This document shows, piece by piece, positions 24,811 through 34,162 of a DNA stretch of 64,000 nt. The notes beneath the pieces were generated by a model that worked only from the letters and a program-made list of their open reading frames with translations, did not search any database and was not told the origin of the DNA. A program made the translations under genes and the position numbers. The stretch comes from Kineosporiaceae bacterium (GTDB taxonomy: Bacteria; Actinomycetota; Actinomycetes; Actinomycetales; Kineosporiaceae): assembly GCA_016713225.1 (NCBI GenBank), contig JADJPO010000001.1:372001-436000 (forward strand), given 5' to 3'. Position 1 is the stretch's first letter. Each line of letters opens with the position of its first letter.

Positions 24811-25856
24811 TGCTCGGTCGTGACGATCTCGTCCACCCTGACCGGCCTGCCGCTCAGCACCGACACCTCGCAGGCGACGGCGGCCCGCAGCGCGTCGAGC
24901 GCAGCCTGCGGCGGGCACGGGTTGGGGCCGCCGCAGGCCAGGTCGACGAAGGCGGAGGTCTCGGCGCGGAACGCCTCGCGGAAGCGGTCGACGAAGCCGG
25001 CATAGGGCAGCGTTGTTCCAGCAGGCGCCGCGGAGCCGGCGGCCGCGCGCGCGCCGTCCAGGGCGAGCAGGGGCGTGCGCTCGGTCAGGCCGGCGCAGAC
25101 CGAGTCTGCCGACCCGTAGGCCTCGACCCGGACGTCGTGACCCCGCGGGTCGTGCCGGGCGCCGTGGATGCTCACCTGCACCCCGGAGGCGGTCACCGCG
25201 TGGATCAGGGCCACGTCGCCGTCCGGCACCGATCCGGCAGCGGTGGCGTGGTGCACGTCGTACTGGCCGTGCTCCCGCACGGCAACGGTGGCATGGACCG
25301 AGCTGACCGGGGACCCGGTCAGCCAGGCCACCAGATCCAGGTCGTGCACGTGCAGGTCGCGGAAGATCCCTCCGCTGGACCCGATGAACGCCGCATCGCT
25401 GGGTTCATGGTCGTGCGACATCAGCCGCATCGCGTACAGCGTGCCGAGTTCGGCCGCGGCGCACCGTCGGTGCAGCTCGCGCAGCCCCGGATCGAAGCGG
25501 CGCTGGAAGCCGACCTGCACGATGCTGCCGTGCTCGTCGGCCAGGTCGATCAGCCGTTCGGTCTGGGCCAGGGTGAGCGCAATCGGCTTCTCGCACAGCA
25601 CCGGCCGACCGGTGGGCAGCACCCGGTGCAGGACCTCGGCGTGGCTGCTGGTGGCCGAGGTGACCACGACCGCGTCGACCTCCAGCGACCCGATCCGGTG
25701 CCAGTCGACGACGTCGAGGCCGAGCTGTGCCGCCAGGTCGCGAGCCCGCTGCGGGGAACGATTGGCACAGAACACCTGACTGATCCGGGGGTCCGCGCGC
25801 AGGTCCTCGGCGCGCAGGGCACCCATGCGACCCGCGCCGATCACCAGGACTCGCAT
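24807..25856 (-). CDS. Gfo/Idh/MocA-family dehydrogenase (inositol 2-dehydrogenase-like)
   Basis: The 349-aa NAD(P)-dependent sugar or polyol dehydrogenase has the Rossmann start MRVLVIGAGRMGALRAEDL, the conserved catalytic-lysine motif CEKPIALTLAQ, VQVGFQRRFDPGLREL and IFRDLHVHDLDLVAWLTG, where the Asp/His pair typical of IolG lies. It probably oxidises myo-inositol or a stereoisomer to the 2-keto form for IolE. It is divergent from iolE across a 148-bp region with LacI-type palindromes. Confidence 0.88.
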   Translation of the reverse strand: MRVLVIGAGRMGALRAEDLRADPRISQVFCANRSPQRARDLAAQLGLDVVDWHRIGSLEVDAVVVTSATSSHAEVLHRVLPTGRPVLCEKPIALTLAQTERLIDLADEHGSIVQVGFQRRFDPGLRELHRRCAAAELGTLYAMRLMSHDHEPSDAAFIGSSGGIFRDLHVHDLDLVAWLTGSPVSSVHATVAVREHGQYDVHHATAAGSVPDGDVALIHAVTASGVQVSIHGARHDPRGHDVRVEAYGSADSVCAGLTERTPLLALDGARAAAGSAAPAGTTLPYAGFVDRFREAFRAETSAFVDLACGGPNPCPPQAALDALRAAVACEVSVLSGRPVRVDEIVTTEQ

Positions 25857-25919
25857 CTGGCCCCTCCCTGTCCGGCCGGAAGGCTTGTCCGGTCGCGACG
25901 GCGCGTGTCAGACTATCAA

Positions 25920-25944
25920 TTGGAACGCTCCAAGGGAACGTTCC
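25920..25944. promoter_or_regulatory. Pair of LacI-type operators between the dehydrogenase and iolE
   Basis: TTGGAACGCTCCAA (25920-25933) and GGAACGTTCC (25935-25944) both have the central CG typical of LacI-family sites. Their centres are 13 bp apart. They resemble the twin sites at 48497-48527 of the second iol block. Confidence 0.65.
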
Positions 25945-26004
25945 ACACGGACGACCTCCGTGGGCAGGGAGCAACCTGACCGTGCGTGGAGTGGAGCAGT
26001 GACG

Positions 26005-26904
26005 ATGAGCGACTTCCTGGCCCGAGTGGCATCGGCGCCCATCTCCTGGGGGGTGTGCGAGGTACCCGGCTGGGGCGAGATGCTGCCCACCGAGCGGGTG
26101 CTGGCCGAGATGTCGGCGCTCGGTCTGCGGGGCACCGAGTTGGGTGCCCCCGGGTTCCTCCCGTCCACCGCTGACGAGATCCGTGCCCTGCTCGACCGGT
26201 ACGGGATGAGCCTGCTCGGTGCGTTCACCCCGGTCGTGCCGCACGATGCCGCCCAGGTGGAGGCTTCGCTGGTCAGTGCTCGCGAGGTGGCCCGGCTGCT
26301 GCAGGCGGCGGGTGCGACGAAGTTCGTCACCGCGGTGGTGGTCGACCCCGACTGGTCGGTTCCCCGGCCGCTCAGCGCCACCGAGCACCGTCGCATGATC
26401 GACACCTTGGCCCGGCTCGACGAGCTGTGCGCCGAGCACGACCTGGATCAGGTGCTGCACCCGCACGTTCAGACCCTGGTGGAGACCGCCGACGACGTGA
26501 ACCGAGTCCTGGACTCTTGTGATGTGAGCTGGTGCCTGGACACCGGCCACCTCGCGATCGGTGGGGTCGACCCGGTGGAGTTCGCCCGGCAGGGCGTCGA
26601 CAGGGTCGGTCACGTGCACCTCAAGGATGTCCGGCTGGACCTGGCCCCGGCCGTGCTGCGGCGGGAGCGGTCGCTGATGGCGGCCACTCAGGCCGGGCTC
26701 TTCAGCCCGCTCGGGCAGGGTGACGTGGACATCGCCGGCGTGGTCGGTGCGCTGGAATCGGCCGGCTACCGCGGGATGTACGTCATCGAGCAGGACACCG
26801 CCCTGACGGACGGTCCACCCGCGGACGGCGAGGGGCCGGTGCGCCAGGTCGGGTCGTCGTTGACCTACCTGCGCGAGGTCGTCGCTCCGGCGCTGGTCGG
26901 GTAG
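26005..26904 (+). CDS. iolE: IolE-like 2-keto-myo-inositol dehydratase
   Basis: The 299-aa TIM-barrel protein of the xylose-isomerase-like superfamily begins SAPISWGVCEVPGWGEMLP, the IolE opening. Metal-ligand candidates are LHPHVQTLVET, WCLDTGHLAIGG, VGHVHLKDV and YVIEQDTAL. It should remove water from scyllo-inosose to give a trihydroxycyclohexane-dione. ATG 26005 has GGAG 8 bases upstream; GTG 25999 is also in frame. It heads a six-gene operon, and this is the only iolE in the window although there are two iolCBD sets. Confidence 0.9.
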   Translation: MSDFLARVASAPISWGVCEVPGWGEMLPTERVLAEMSALGLRGTELGAPGFLPSTADEIRALLDRYGMSLLGAFTPVVPHDAAQVEASLVSAREVARLLQAAGATKFVTAVVVDPDWSVPRPLSATEHRRMIDTLARLDELCAEHDLDQVLHPHVQTLVETADDVNRVLDSCDVSWCLDTGHLAIGGVDPVEFARQGVDRVGHVHLKDVRLDLAPAVLRRERSLMAATQAGLFSPLGQGDVDIAGVVGALESAGYRGMYVIEQDTALTDGPPADGEGPVRQVGSSLTYLREVVAPALVG

Positions 26905-26910
26905 TCACGC

Positions 26911-27870
26911 GTGGCGAGCGGTGATGACGCCCTGGACCTGGTGACCGTGGGGCGGGTCAGCGTCGACCTCTACCCTCGCGAGAGCGGGGTCGGTTTCGAG
27001 GCTCAGCAGACGTTCGTGAAGTCCGTGGGCGGCAGCCCCACCAACGTCGCCGTGGGCGCCGCCCGACTCGGGCTGCGCGTGGCCGCGGTGACCGCGGTCG
27101 GCGACGACGCCCTCGGTCGCTACGTCGGCGCTCGCCTGGCCGCTCACGGCCTCGACACCCGGTACGTGCAGGTCCAGCCGGGCGAGCGCACCCCCTTGGC
27201 GCTGGTCGCCCTGAACCCCCCGGAGCACCCGGAGGTCGCCTTCTACCGGGGTGATCGGCCGCCCGACGCCAGCCTGCCCGCCGAGCTGTTCGAGCAGGTC
27301 TCGCGCCGCGCCGTCCGTGCCGTGTGGGTCTCGCACGCGGCGCTGGCCCCGGGGACCACCGGGGACGCGCTGGCGGCGTGGCTCGTCGACCGGGTCGACC
27401 GCGATGCCGGCACCACCCTGCTCGACCTGGATCACCGACCCGCGCTGTGGTCCGACCCGCACCTGGCCCGGCAGCGTGCCGCCGAGGCCATCGCCTGCTG
27501 CCAGGTGGTGGTCGGCAACCAGGCCGAGTGCACGATGGCGCTGGGAGTGGACGACCCGGACCGGGCCGCCGACGAGTTGCTGCGCCGTGGCGTCCGGCTC
27601 GCGGTGGTCAAGCTCGGTGGTGACGGGGTGCTGATGGCGACCCCGGATGAGCGGCACCGGATCGCCTCCCGGCCGGTCGAGGTGGTGTGCGGTCTGGGTG
27701 CCGGCGACGCGTTCGGGGCCGCGTTGGTGTACGGCCTGCTGGCCGGCCTGCCGTTGCGCGAGATCGGCCGAACCGCTTGCGATGCAGGGGCTTTCGTGGT
27801 CGGTCGGCTCACCTGCAGTGACGACATGCCGACGCTGCAGGAGCTGCGCATGATGGCGGCCACCGCATGA
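26911..27870 (+). CDS. iolC: 5-dehydro-2-deoxygluconokinase, copy 1
   Basis: The 319-aa PfkB-family kinase begins LVTVGRVSVDLYPRESGVGFE. Signature 1 is around GGSPTNVAVGAARLG and signature 2, with the catalytic Asp, is GLGAGDAFGAALVYGLL. It phosphorylates 2-deoxy-5-keto-gluconate at the 6 position using ATP. It starts at GTG 26911, 6 bp after iolE, and overlaps the next gene (ATGA). A paralogue is at 51795. Confidence 0.93.
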   Translation: MASGDDALDLVTVGRVSVDLYPRESGVGFEAQQTFVKSVGGSPTNVAVGAARLGLRVAAVTAVGDDALGRYVGARLAAHGLDTRYVQVQPGERTPLALVALNPPEHPEVAFYRGDRPPDASLPAELFEQVSRRAVRAVWVSHAALAPGTTGDALAAWLVDRVDRDAGTTLLDLDHRPALWSDPHLARQRAAEAIACCQVVVGNQAECTMALGVDDPDRAADELLRRGVRLAVVKLGGDGVLMATPDERHRIASRPVEVVCGLGAGDAFGAALVYGLLAGLPLREIGRTACDAGAFVVGRLTCSDDMPTLQELRMMAATA

Positions 27871-28847
27871 CGGGCCTGGAGGCTGCCTCGCCCGAGGGCT
27901 CGGCCCGCCTCGACCCGGCCCGCTACCGGGCACTGATCGAGGCTCGGGTACGCCGGCCGCGACAGCTGCACGAGGCGCTGCTGCGCCGTCGCCGACGCGA
28001 GCTGGTCGGCCCGGACGGGCGGCTGCTCGTGATCGCTGCCGATCACACCGCCCGGGGCAAGCTCGCCGTCGGCGGTGACCCGCTGATAGCGGCCGATCGC
28101 TACACCCTGCTCGACCGGCTGGTTCGCGGGCTGGCGACCCCGGGTGTGGACGGCGTGCTGGCCAGCGCCGACATCCTCGAGGACCTGGCCTGGCTCGGAG
28201 CGCTGGACTCTCGCCTGGCGATCGGCACCATGAACCGGGGTGGGATCGTCGGTGCCCGGTGGGAACTCGACGATCGGGTGACCGCCTACGATGCCGAACG
28301 GATTGCGCAGTACGGCCTCGACGGCGGCAAGGTGCTGGTTCGCCTCGACGAGACGGACCCGGCGGTGGCCCGGACCCTGGAGTCGGCGGCCGCCGCGGTG
28401 ACCGCGCTGGCCGAGCACTCCCGGCTCGCCGTGGTCGAGGTCTTGCCCTATCGGCGGGACGAGGCGGGCCACGCCGTGCTCGACCCCTCGCACGAGCGGA
28501 TGGTCCAGTCGGTGGCCGTCGCCTCCGGTCTGGGGGCCTGCTCGGTACACACCTGGTTGAAGATCCCGGCGTCGCGCCGGATGCGTGAGGTGGCCGGCGC
28601 CACCAGCCTGCCCATCCTGATGCTCGGCGGTGATCCGGGTGCCCGGGCAGCCGAGGTCTTCGACGACTGGGCGCTCGGGCTGCGCGAGCCCAACGTTCGC
28701 GGGCTGATGCCCGGCCGCACCTTGCTGTATCCCCATGACGGTGACGTGGACGGCGCGATGCGCCGGGCAGCGGCGCTGGTCCACCCGGATCTGGTTGACC
28801 CCGATCCGGTTCACCCCGACGACACCACCCCGGGAGTCACCAGGTGA
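27867..28847 (+). CDS. Cgl0159-like (beta/alpha)8 aldolase-type protein, copy 1
   Basis: The 326-aa protein contains VIAADHTARGKL, IGTMNRGGIVGA, GGKVLVRLDETDP, VVEVLPYRRD, TWLKIPA and MLGGDPGA, arranged as a class-I-aldolase-like barrel. The family is found inside actinobacterial iol clusters directly after iolC. It may act as the 6-phospho-5-dehydro-2-deoxygluconate aldolase (IolJ role) since no classical iolJ is present (inference). It overlaps iolC and iolB by four bases on each side. Confidence 0.8.
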   Translation: MTGLEAASPEGSARLDPARYRALIEARVRRPRQLHEALLRRRRRELVGPDGRLLVIAADHTARGKLAVGGDPLIAADRYTLLDRLVRGLATPGVDGVLASADILEDLAWLGALDSRLAIGTMNRGGIVGARWELDDRVTAYDAERIAQYGLDGGKVLVRLDETDPAVARTLESAAAAVTALAEHSRLAVVEVLPYRRDEAGHAVLDPSHERMVQSVAVASGLGACSVHTWLKIPASRRMREVAGATSLPILMLGGDPGARAAEVFDDWALGLREPNVRGLMPGRTLLYPHDGDVDGAMRRAAALVHPDLVDPDPVHPDDTTPGVTR

Positions 28848-29758
28848 GTTGGCATCTGACCGCGCAGCACCTCGTCGAGAACGACGGTGTGCGCTGCCAC
28901 ATCACGCCGCAGCGGGCCGGCTGGGCCTACAGCGGGCTGACCGTGTACGACCTGGCTGCCGGCCCGGTCGAGGCCGACCTCGGCCCGGACGAGGCGGTGC
29001 TGGTACCCCTTTCGGCGCAGGACGTTCAGGTGCGCGTCGACGGCCGCAGCTTCTCCCTGGCCGGCCGGGAGGGGGTCTTCAGCGCGGTGAGCGACTGGCT
29101 CTACGTCCCGCTGGGCGCCCGGTTGGAGCTGCACGGCGATTCCGGTGAGGTGGCGGTGTGCACGGCCCGGGCGTCCCGACGGCTCCCGGCCCGCCACGTC
29201 CCGGCAGACCAGGTCGCCGTGGAGGTGCGCGGGGCAGGTCGGGCCACGCGCCAGGTGACCAACATCGCGACGCCGGACTCGTTCCCGGATGCCGACCGGA
29301 TCAACGTCTGCGAGGTGATCACCCCGGGCGGCAACCTCTCGTCCTGGCCACCGCACCGCCACGACGGCCTGGCCGGCTGCCCCACCTCCAACGAGGAGAT
29401 CTACTACTTCCGGATCGGACGCACCGGCCCCGGCGGCGACTCCACGCCCGGACACCTGCACGGACACCCGGACGGTCAGGGCCTCTTCCACGTCTACTCC
29501 GTCGATGGTTCGGTCGACGAGACGGTCACGCTGCACGATGGCGACGTCTACCTGGTGCCGCACGGTTACCACGGTCCGACGGTGGCCCCGCCGGAGTACC
29601 CGATGTACTTCCTCAACGTGCTCGCCGGCCCGGGTCCGCACCGCACCATGGCCTTCTGCGACGACCCGGCGCACGCCTGGATCCGGACCGGTTGGGTCGA
29701 TCAGGAGCCGGATGCGCGGCTGCCGATGACCGCTGCCACCGGGCGGGTGGCCCGATGA
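28844..29758 (+). CDS. iolB: 5-deoxy-glucuronate isomerase, copy 1
   Basis: The 304-aa two-domain cupin has WAYSGLTVYDL in the N-terminal half and the metal-binding WPPHRHD, EEIYYFRI, VPHGYHGP and MAFCDDPAHAWI in the C-terminal half. It converts 5-deoxy-glucuronate to 2-deoxy-5-keto-gluconate. GTG 28844 overlaps the upstream stop (GTGA). The paralogue at 53707 has the same motifs. Confidence 0.95.
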   Translation: MSWHLTAQHLVENDGVRCHITPQRAGWAYSGLTVYDLAAGPVEADLGPDEAVLVPLSAQDVQVRVDGRSFSLAGREGVFSAVSDWLYVPLGARLELHGDSGEVAVCTARASRRLPARHVPADQVAVEVRGAGRATRQVTNIATPDSFPDADRINVCEVITPGGNLSSWPPHRHDGLAGCPTSNEEIYYFRIGRTGPGGDSTPGHLHGHPDGQGLFHVYSVDGSVDETVTLHDGDVYLVPHGYHGPTVAPPEYPMYFLNVLAGPGPHRTMAFCDDPAHAWIRTGWVDQEPDARLPMTAATGRVAR

Positions 29759-30975
29759 ACGCCACGATGAACACCGCGAAGGACGGCGTCGCCGGACGCC
29801 GTCGCATCGGGGTCGCCGTCCTGGGTCTGGGGTGGATGGGCCAGGCCCACAGCCGCTCCGTGATGCGGATCCCGTCGCTGTTCCCCGAGCGCCGGGCCGA
29901 GGCGCGCCTGGTGGTCTGTGCCGACATCGACGCCGACCGTCGGCGCCGGGCCGTGTCGGACTTCGGTTTCGAACGCGCCGTCGAGGACTGGCGCGAGGCC
30001 GTCACCGCGCCGGACGTGGACGCCGTCTGGGTGACCGCGCCGAACATGCTGCACGTGCCGATGATCGAAGCCGCCTGCGCCGCGGGCAAGGCCGTCTTCA
30101 GTGAGAAGCCGATCGGCGGCAAGCCCGAGCATGCGGTGGCCGCCCACCGGGCGGCGACCGCCGCCGGGGTCGGCACCGGCGTCGGCTACAACTACCTGTG
30201 GGCGCCGCTGGTGCTGCACGCCCGCGAGCTGGTGGCCTCGGGACGCCTGGGCCGGATCACCCACTACCGCGGGCGGTTCCTGTCGATGTACGGCAGCGAC
30301 GAGTTGGGTCTGTTGACCTGGCGATTCAAGCTGGATCAGGCCGGCTACGGCGTGACCAGCGACATCCTCAGCCACAGTGTCGCTCTGGCCCAGTTCTTGC
30401 TCGGCCCGATCACCGAGGTGGTCGGCATGCGCGAGACCACGATCAGACAGCGCCCGCTGCCCACCGGATCGGCCGGCCACTACGGCCGGGGCAGCGCCGA
30501 CGACCCGACCGGCGAGGTCGAGAACGAGGACTTCGCCTCGATGCTGTGCCGGTTCGCCGACGGGGCCACCGGCACGTTCGAGTGCAGCCGCACCATGGTC
30601 GGGCCGGAGAGCCAGAATGCCTTCGAGATCTATGGCACCGAGGGCTCCCTGGCGTGGAACCTGGAGCGGCTCAACGAGTTGCAGTACTACCGGCGCGACG
30701 GGAGCGCCGAGACCGGGTACACCACCATCTTCGGGGGAGACCGGTTCCCGTACCACGGCGCCTTCGTGCCCGGCCAGGCCAATGCCATCGGGTTCGAGGA
30801 CCTGGTCGCCATCGAGGACCACGCCTTCCTCGAGGCGCTGGCCACCGGCACCCGGTTCCGGCCGGGTTTCGCCCAGGCCGTGGACGTCGTGGCGGTGCAG
30901 CAGGCTCTGATCGACTCATGGCAGACCCGGTCCTGGCAACAGGTCCCCTCGTGGCGCGACGGAGAACAGGAATGA
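29755..30975 (+). CDS. Gfo/Idh/MocA-family oxidoreductase within the iol operon
   Basis: The 406-aa protein has a Rossmann motif VAVLGLGWMGQAHSRSV, FSEKPIGGKPEHAVAAH with the conserved Lys, GVGYNYLW, SDILSHSVALAQFLLG and NAFEIYGTEGSLAWNLERL. It is longer than the dehydrogenases at 24807 and 48549 and belongs to a different branch of the family. It is likely to oxidise another inositol isomer or a related sugar acid. ATG 29755 overlaps iolB and its stop overlaps iolD, so it is fully embedded in the operon. Confidence 0.87.
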   Translation: MNATMNTAKDGVAGRRRIGVAVLGLGWMGQAHSRSVMRIPSLFPERRAEARLVVCADIDADRRRRAVSDFGFERAVEDWREAVTAPDVDAVWVTAPNMLHVPMIEAACAAGKAVFSEKPIGGKPEHAVAAHRAATAAGVGTGVGYNYLWAPLVLHARELVASGRLGRITHYRGRFLSMYGSDELGLLTWRFKLDQAGYGVTSDILSHSVALAQFLLGPITEVVGMRETTIRQRPLPTGSAGHYGRGSADDPTGEVENEDFASMLCRFADGATGTFECSRTMVGPESQNAFEIYGTEGSLAWNLERLNELQYYRRDGSAETGYTTIFGGDRFPYHGAFVPGQANAIGFEDLVAIEDHAFLEALATGTRFRPGFAQAVDVVAVQQALIDSWQTRSWQQVPSWRDGEQE

Positions 30976-32855
30976 ATCACCCTGTGGGAGAAACGGTTCG
31001 GATCACCACGGCCGAGGCACTGGTGCGCTACCTGATCGCCCAGCAGATCGTGCTCGACGACCTGCCCGGTGCCCCGATCGGCCCGCTGTTCCCCGGCGTC
31101 CTGGCGATCTTCGGTCACGGCAACGTCACCTGCCTGGGGCACAGCCTCGAGCAGCACCGGGACGAGATCCCGGTGTGGCGGGCGCAGAACGAGCAGGGCA
31201 TGGGCCTGGCCGCCGCGGCGTTCGCCAAGGCACGACGTCGGCGTCAGGTGATGGTGGCCACGTCCTCGATCGGTCCTGGCGCCACCAACATGGTCACCGC
31301 CGCCGGCGTGGCGATGTCGAACCGGCTGCCGGTGCTGTTCATCAGCGGCGACAGCTTCGTCTCGCGGTTGCCCGATCCGGTGCTGCAGCAGGTGGAGCAC
31401 TTCGGGGTGCCGTCGGTGACGGTCAACGACGCCTTCCTGCCGGTGGTGCGTTACTGGGACCGGATCACTCATCCCGCGCAGCTGCTGGCCAGCCTGCCCC
31501 AGCTGGTCGGCACGCTGCTCGACCCTGCCGATTGCGGCCCGGCATTCCTCGGCCTGCCCCAGGACGTCGCGGCGATGGCCTACGACTACCCGGCGGCGTT
31601 CTTCGACGTCCGGGTACACGAGATCGTTCGCCCGCGACCGGATCTGGGGCAACTCGACCGGGCCGCGCGCGCGATCCGGGCCGCCCGCCGTCCCGTGGTC
31701 ATCGCCGGCGGCGGGGTGCACTATGCGCTCGCCGAGGCCGAACTGGCTGCCCTCGTCGAGGAGTTCTCGATCCCGGTGGTCGAGACGGTGGCCGGCAAGT
31801 CGAGCCTGGTCGCCGACCATCCCTGCTACGCGGGCGCGATCGGGGTCACCGGCGCCGACGCCGCCAATGACCTTGTCGCAGAAGCCGATCTGGTGCTGGC
31901 GATCGGCAGTCGCCTGGAGGACTTCACCACCAGTTCGTGGACGGGTATCGCGCCGACCGCGGCGATCGTCACCGTGAACGCGGCCCGCTTCGATGCGCTC
32001 AAGCACCACGCGGTGCCGGTGACCGGCGACGCCCGGGAGTCGCTGTCCGCGCTGCGTGAGGGACTGCAGGGCTGGAGCGTGGCGCCGGACTGGGTCGAGC
32101 GCACCGCCCGGGCCCGCACCGAGCTGGATTCCTTCATCACCGCCCGGACCAGCCCGGACGGCGCCTGGCCGCCGAGCTACGCGCACGTGATCGGCGCCGT
32201 GCAGGCGGCTGCGACGCCGCAGGACTACGTGATGACGGCGGCGGGTGGGCTGCCCGGTGAGCTGAACATCAACTGGCGCAGCCAGGGGATCGCCGGCTTC
32301 GACTGCGAATACGGCTTCTCCTGCATGGGGTACGAGACCGCCGGGGCTTGGGGGGCGGCCTTCGCGCGCGCGCTGAGCCACCCGGACGGCGAGGTGTTCG
32401 CGCTGGTCGGCGACGGCTCGTACCTGATGCTGAACTCCGAGATCTATTCCTCGGTGCTGTCCGGCGCGAAGTTCGTGCTCGTGGTCTGCGACAACGGTGG
32501 GTTCGCGGTCATCGAGCGACTCCAGCGCAACCAGGGCGGGGCTTCGTACAACAACATGCTCGCCGACTCACGGGGTCCCGGTGCTCACGTGCGCGTCGAC
32601 TTCGGGGCGCACGCCCGGTCGTTGGGGGCACTGGCGATCGAGGTGAGCTCCATGGACGAGCTGCACGCGGCCCTGCAGGAGGCCCGGCACGCTGACCGCA
32701 CCACCGTCGTGGTGACCTCGGTGCGGGCCGACGACTGGACGCCCGGCTCGGCCTTCTGGCAGGTCGGGGTTCCCGAGGTCAGCGCACGCGCCGACGTGGT
32801 GGCGGCGCGCGCGGCTCACGATGCGGGGCTGGCCGTCCAGCGGCGGGGTGTCTGA
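30972..32855 (+). CDS. iolD: 3D-(3,5/4)-trihydroxycyclohexane-1,2-dione acylhydrolase, copy 1
   Basis: The 627-aa ThDP-dependent hydrolase opens the cyclohexane-dione ring to 5-deoxy-glucuronate. It has FGHGNVTCLGHSLEQ, WRAQNEQGMGLAAAAFAKA (catalytic Glu), the middle domain PVVIAGGGVHYA, and the ThDP motif GDGSYLMLNSEIYSSVLSG through CDNGGFAVI. It is last in the operon. No terminator is obvious in the 198-bp spacer that follows; that spacer holds a possible promoter region but nothing I can name. Confidence 0.95.
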   Translation: MNHPVGETVRITTAEALVRYLIAQQIVLDDLPGAPIGPLFPGVLAIFGHGNVTCLGHSLEQHRDEIPVWRAQNEQGMGLAAAAFAKARRRRQVMVATSSIGPGATNMVTAAGVAMSNRLPVLFISGDSFVSRLPDPVLQQVEHFGVPSVTVNDAFLPVVRYWDRITHPAQLLASLPQLVGTLLDPADCGPAFLGLPQDVAAMAYDYPAAFFDVRVHEIVRPRPDLGQLDRAARAIRAARRPVVIAGGGVHYALAEAELAALVEEFSIPVVETVAGKSSLVADHPCYAGAIGVTGADAANDLVAEADLVLAIGSRLEDFTTSSWTGIAPTAAIVTVNAARFDALKHHAVPVTGDARESLSALREGLQGWSVAPDWVERTARARTELDSFITARTSPDGAWPPSYAHVIGAVQAAATPQDYVMTAAGGLPGELNINWRSQGIAGFDCEYGFSCMGYETAGAWGAAFARALSHPDGEVFALVGDGSYLMLNSEIYSSVLSGAKFVLVVCDNGGFAVIERLQRNQGGASYNNMLADSRGPGAHVRVDFGAHARSLGALAIEVSSMDELHAALQEARHADRTTVVVTSVRADDWTPGSAFWQVGVPEVSARADVVAARAAHDAGLAVQRRGV

Positions 32856-33053
32856 GGTCGGTTGCAGGCGGCGATGACTCGATCTCACACGGGGTGACCG
32901 AGATGACCTGGATCGGGGCCAGCCCGCGCGCCATATGACCGAATGCAACCATCGCAGCCGCTTTCGGGCGTGTTGGACATGGTTGAATACCCTTCGAGTC
33001 GATCCGTCCGGCCGACGGCGATGACCTCGTGACAGTGCCTTGGGGGGTTTGAC

Positions 33054-33473
33054 ATGGCCTGTGGACACCGGGGCAACTGCCCGCTCTTTCCTCTCCTGAA
33101 CGCGAGCCTGGCCGGTTGGCGGGATGTCTATTGCGACAGTGAGACCGGGTGGAAGGGCTGTGCTCGATACCGGCTGTCCGCCATGGGGGAGCCGGTGCCG
33201 CTGGCCCTTCTGCCCAACGGTCACATGCCGTTGGCTATGGCTCGGTCGGTGGACCGGGAACAGCGGGTTGAGGAGCAACGGGCTGAGCAGGCACTCGTCC
33301 ATGAGGCGTTGGCTGATCAGCTGAACGGTCAGATCCCGCAGCCCGCGACGACGCTGGGCGCCCACCCGGTTGACGGGCCGTGGCCACCGTACGGTTCGCC
33401 GGGCCGGGCGCCCGGCTCGTGGTTGACCCGACTCTGGGCGCGAGTGCGGGCATGGATGAGGGAGCCGGTATGA
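33054..33473 (+). CDS. Small cysteine-motif protein ahead of a YeeE/YedE pair
   Basis: The 139-aa protein has four cysteines in its first 36 residues: CGHRGNCPLFP, then WRDVYCDSETGWKGCARY. The pattern C-x5-CP...YC-x8-CARY resembles a short cysteine domain seen in small bacterial proteins and at the ends of signalling proteins, and could bind a metal or Fe-S centre (inference). The rest is charged and Pro/Gly-rich, ending WLTRLWARVRAWMREPV. Its stop overlaps the next ATG (ATGA), which couples it to the transporter genes. Confidence 0.75.
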   Translation: MACGHRGNCPLFPLLNASLAGWRDVYCDSETGWKGCARYRLSAMGEPVPLALLPNGHMPLAMARSVDREQRVEEQRAEQALVHEALADQLNGQIPQPATTLGAHPVDGPWPPYGSPGRAPGSWLTRLWARVRAWMREPV

Positions 33474-34162
33474 ATCCGACACCGTATTGGCCGTGGTGGG
33501 TGGGCGCGCTGACCCTGGGCTCGGTGACCGTGTTGTTCACCTTGCTGGTCGATCGGCCCCTGGGCGTCTCGGGCAGCTGGGACCGCGTGGTCCATTGGCG
33601 TCGCGAACGGCGTCGAGAACTCCAGGACGAACAGTTCGGTGATCCCGAGCTGATCGCGGCAGCGCTGGCCGAGGCCATGGCCGGCGTCGCGGCACCGTCA
33701 CCGATGTCGTCCGAATCGATGGTTTCGGCACCGATGGCCTCCGAACCGATGCCGTCCGAACCGGTCACGCCCGAGCACGGGCCCGAGCGGGCGTCATCCG
33801 AGCGGTCTGCCAGGGTGGCCGATCGGTCTCGTCGTCCGGTGCCGCTGGTGGCCGAGGCCGTCTTCTTGATCGCCATGTTCCTGGGCGGGCTGCTGGCGGC
33901 GAAGGTCTCCGGCCGGTTCGAGCTGCGCAGCGACATGGGCCCCGATTTCGCCCGGCTGGTGACGGCGAACCCGGCGCTGATGTACGGCGCGTTGCTCGTC
34001 GGCGGGGTGATGGTGGGTTTCGGCACCCGACTGGGCGGTGGGTGCAGCAGCGGTCATGGCCTGAGCGGCTGTAGCCGGTTGCACCCCGCCAGTTTGGTGG
34101 CCACCGCCGTGTTCTTCGGCTCTGCCGCCGTGATGTCGACGCTGCTGTGGAAGGTGATCTGA
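33470..34162 (+). CDS. YeeE/YedE-family membrane protein, first half-transporter
   Basis: The 230-aa protein has one N-terminal helix, then a long charged linker with imperfect repeats (SSESM, APMASEPMPSEPV; residues about 78-110), then three helices. The family hallmark GGGCSSGHGLSG lies near residue 187, with a cysteine thought to relay sulfur in thiosulfate/sulfur-compound importers (TsuA/YeeE, PmpA). ATG 33470 with GGAG upstream overlaps the previous stop, and its own stop shares a base with the next ATG (TGATG). Confidence 0.87.
   Translation: MNPTPYWPWWVGALTLGSVTVLFTLLVDRPLGVSGSWDRVVHWRRERRRELQDEQFGDPELIAAALAEAMAGVAAPSPMSSESMVSAPMASEPMPSEPVTPEHGPERASSERSARVADRSRRPVPLVAEAVFLIAMFLGGLLAAKVSGRFELRSDMGPDFARLVTANPALMYGALLVGGVMVGFGTRLGGGCSSGHGLSGCSRLHPASLVATAVFFGSAAVMSTLLWKVI

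Noticed and set aside
32980..32999. AATACCC before the cysteine-motif gene as a second CsoR/CstR site
   Set aside because: Only one arm is present; there is no GGGTAT partner at the right distance.
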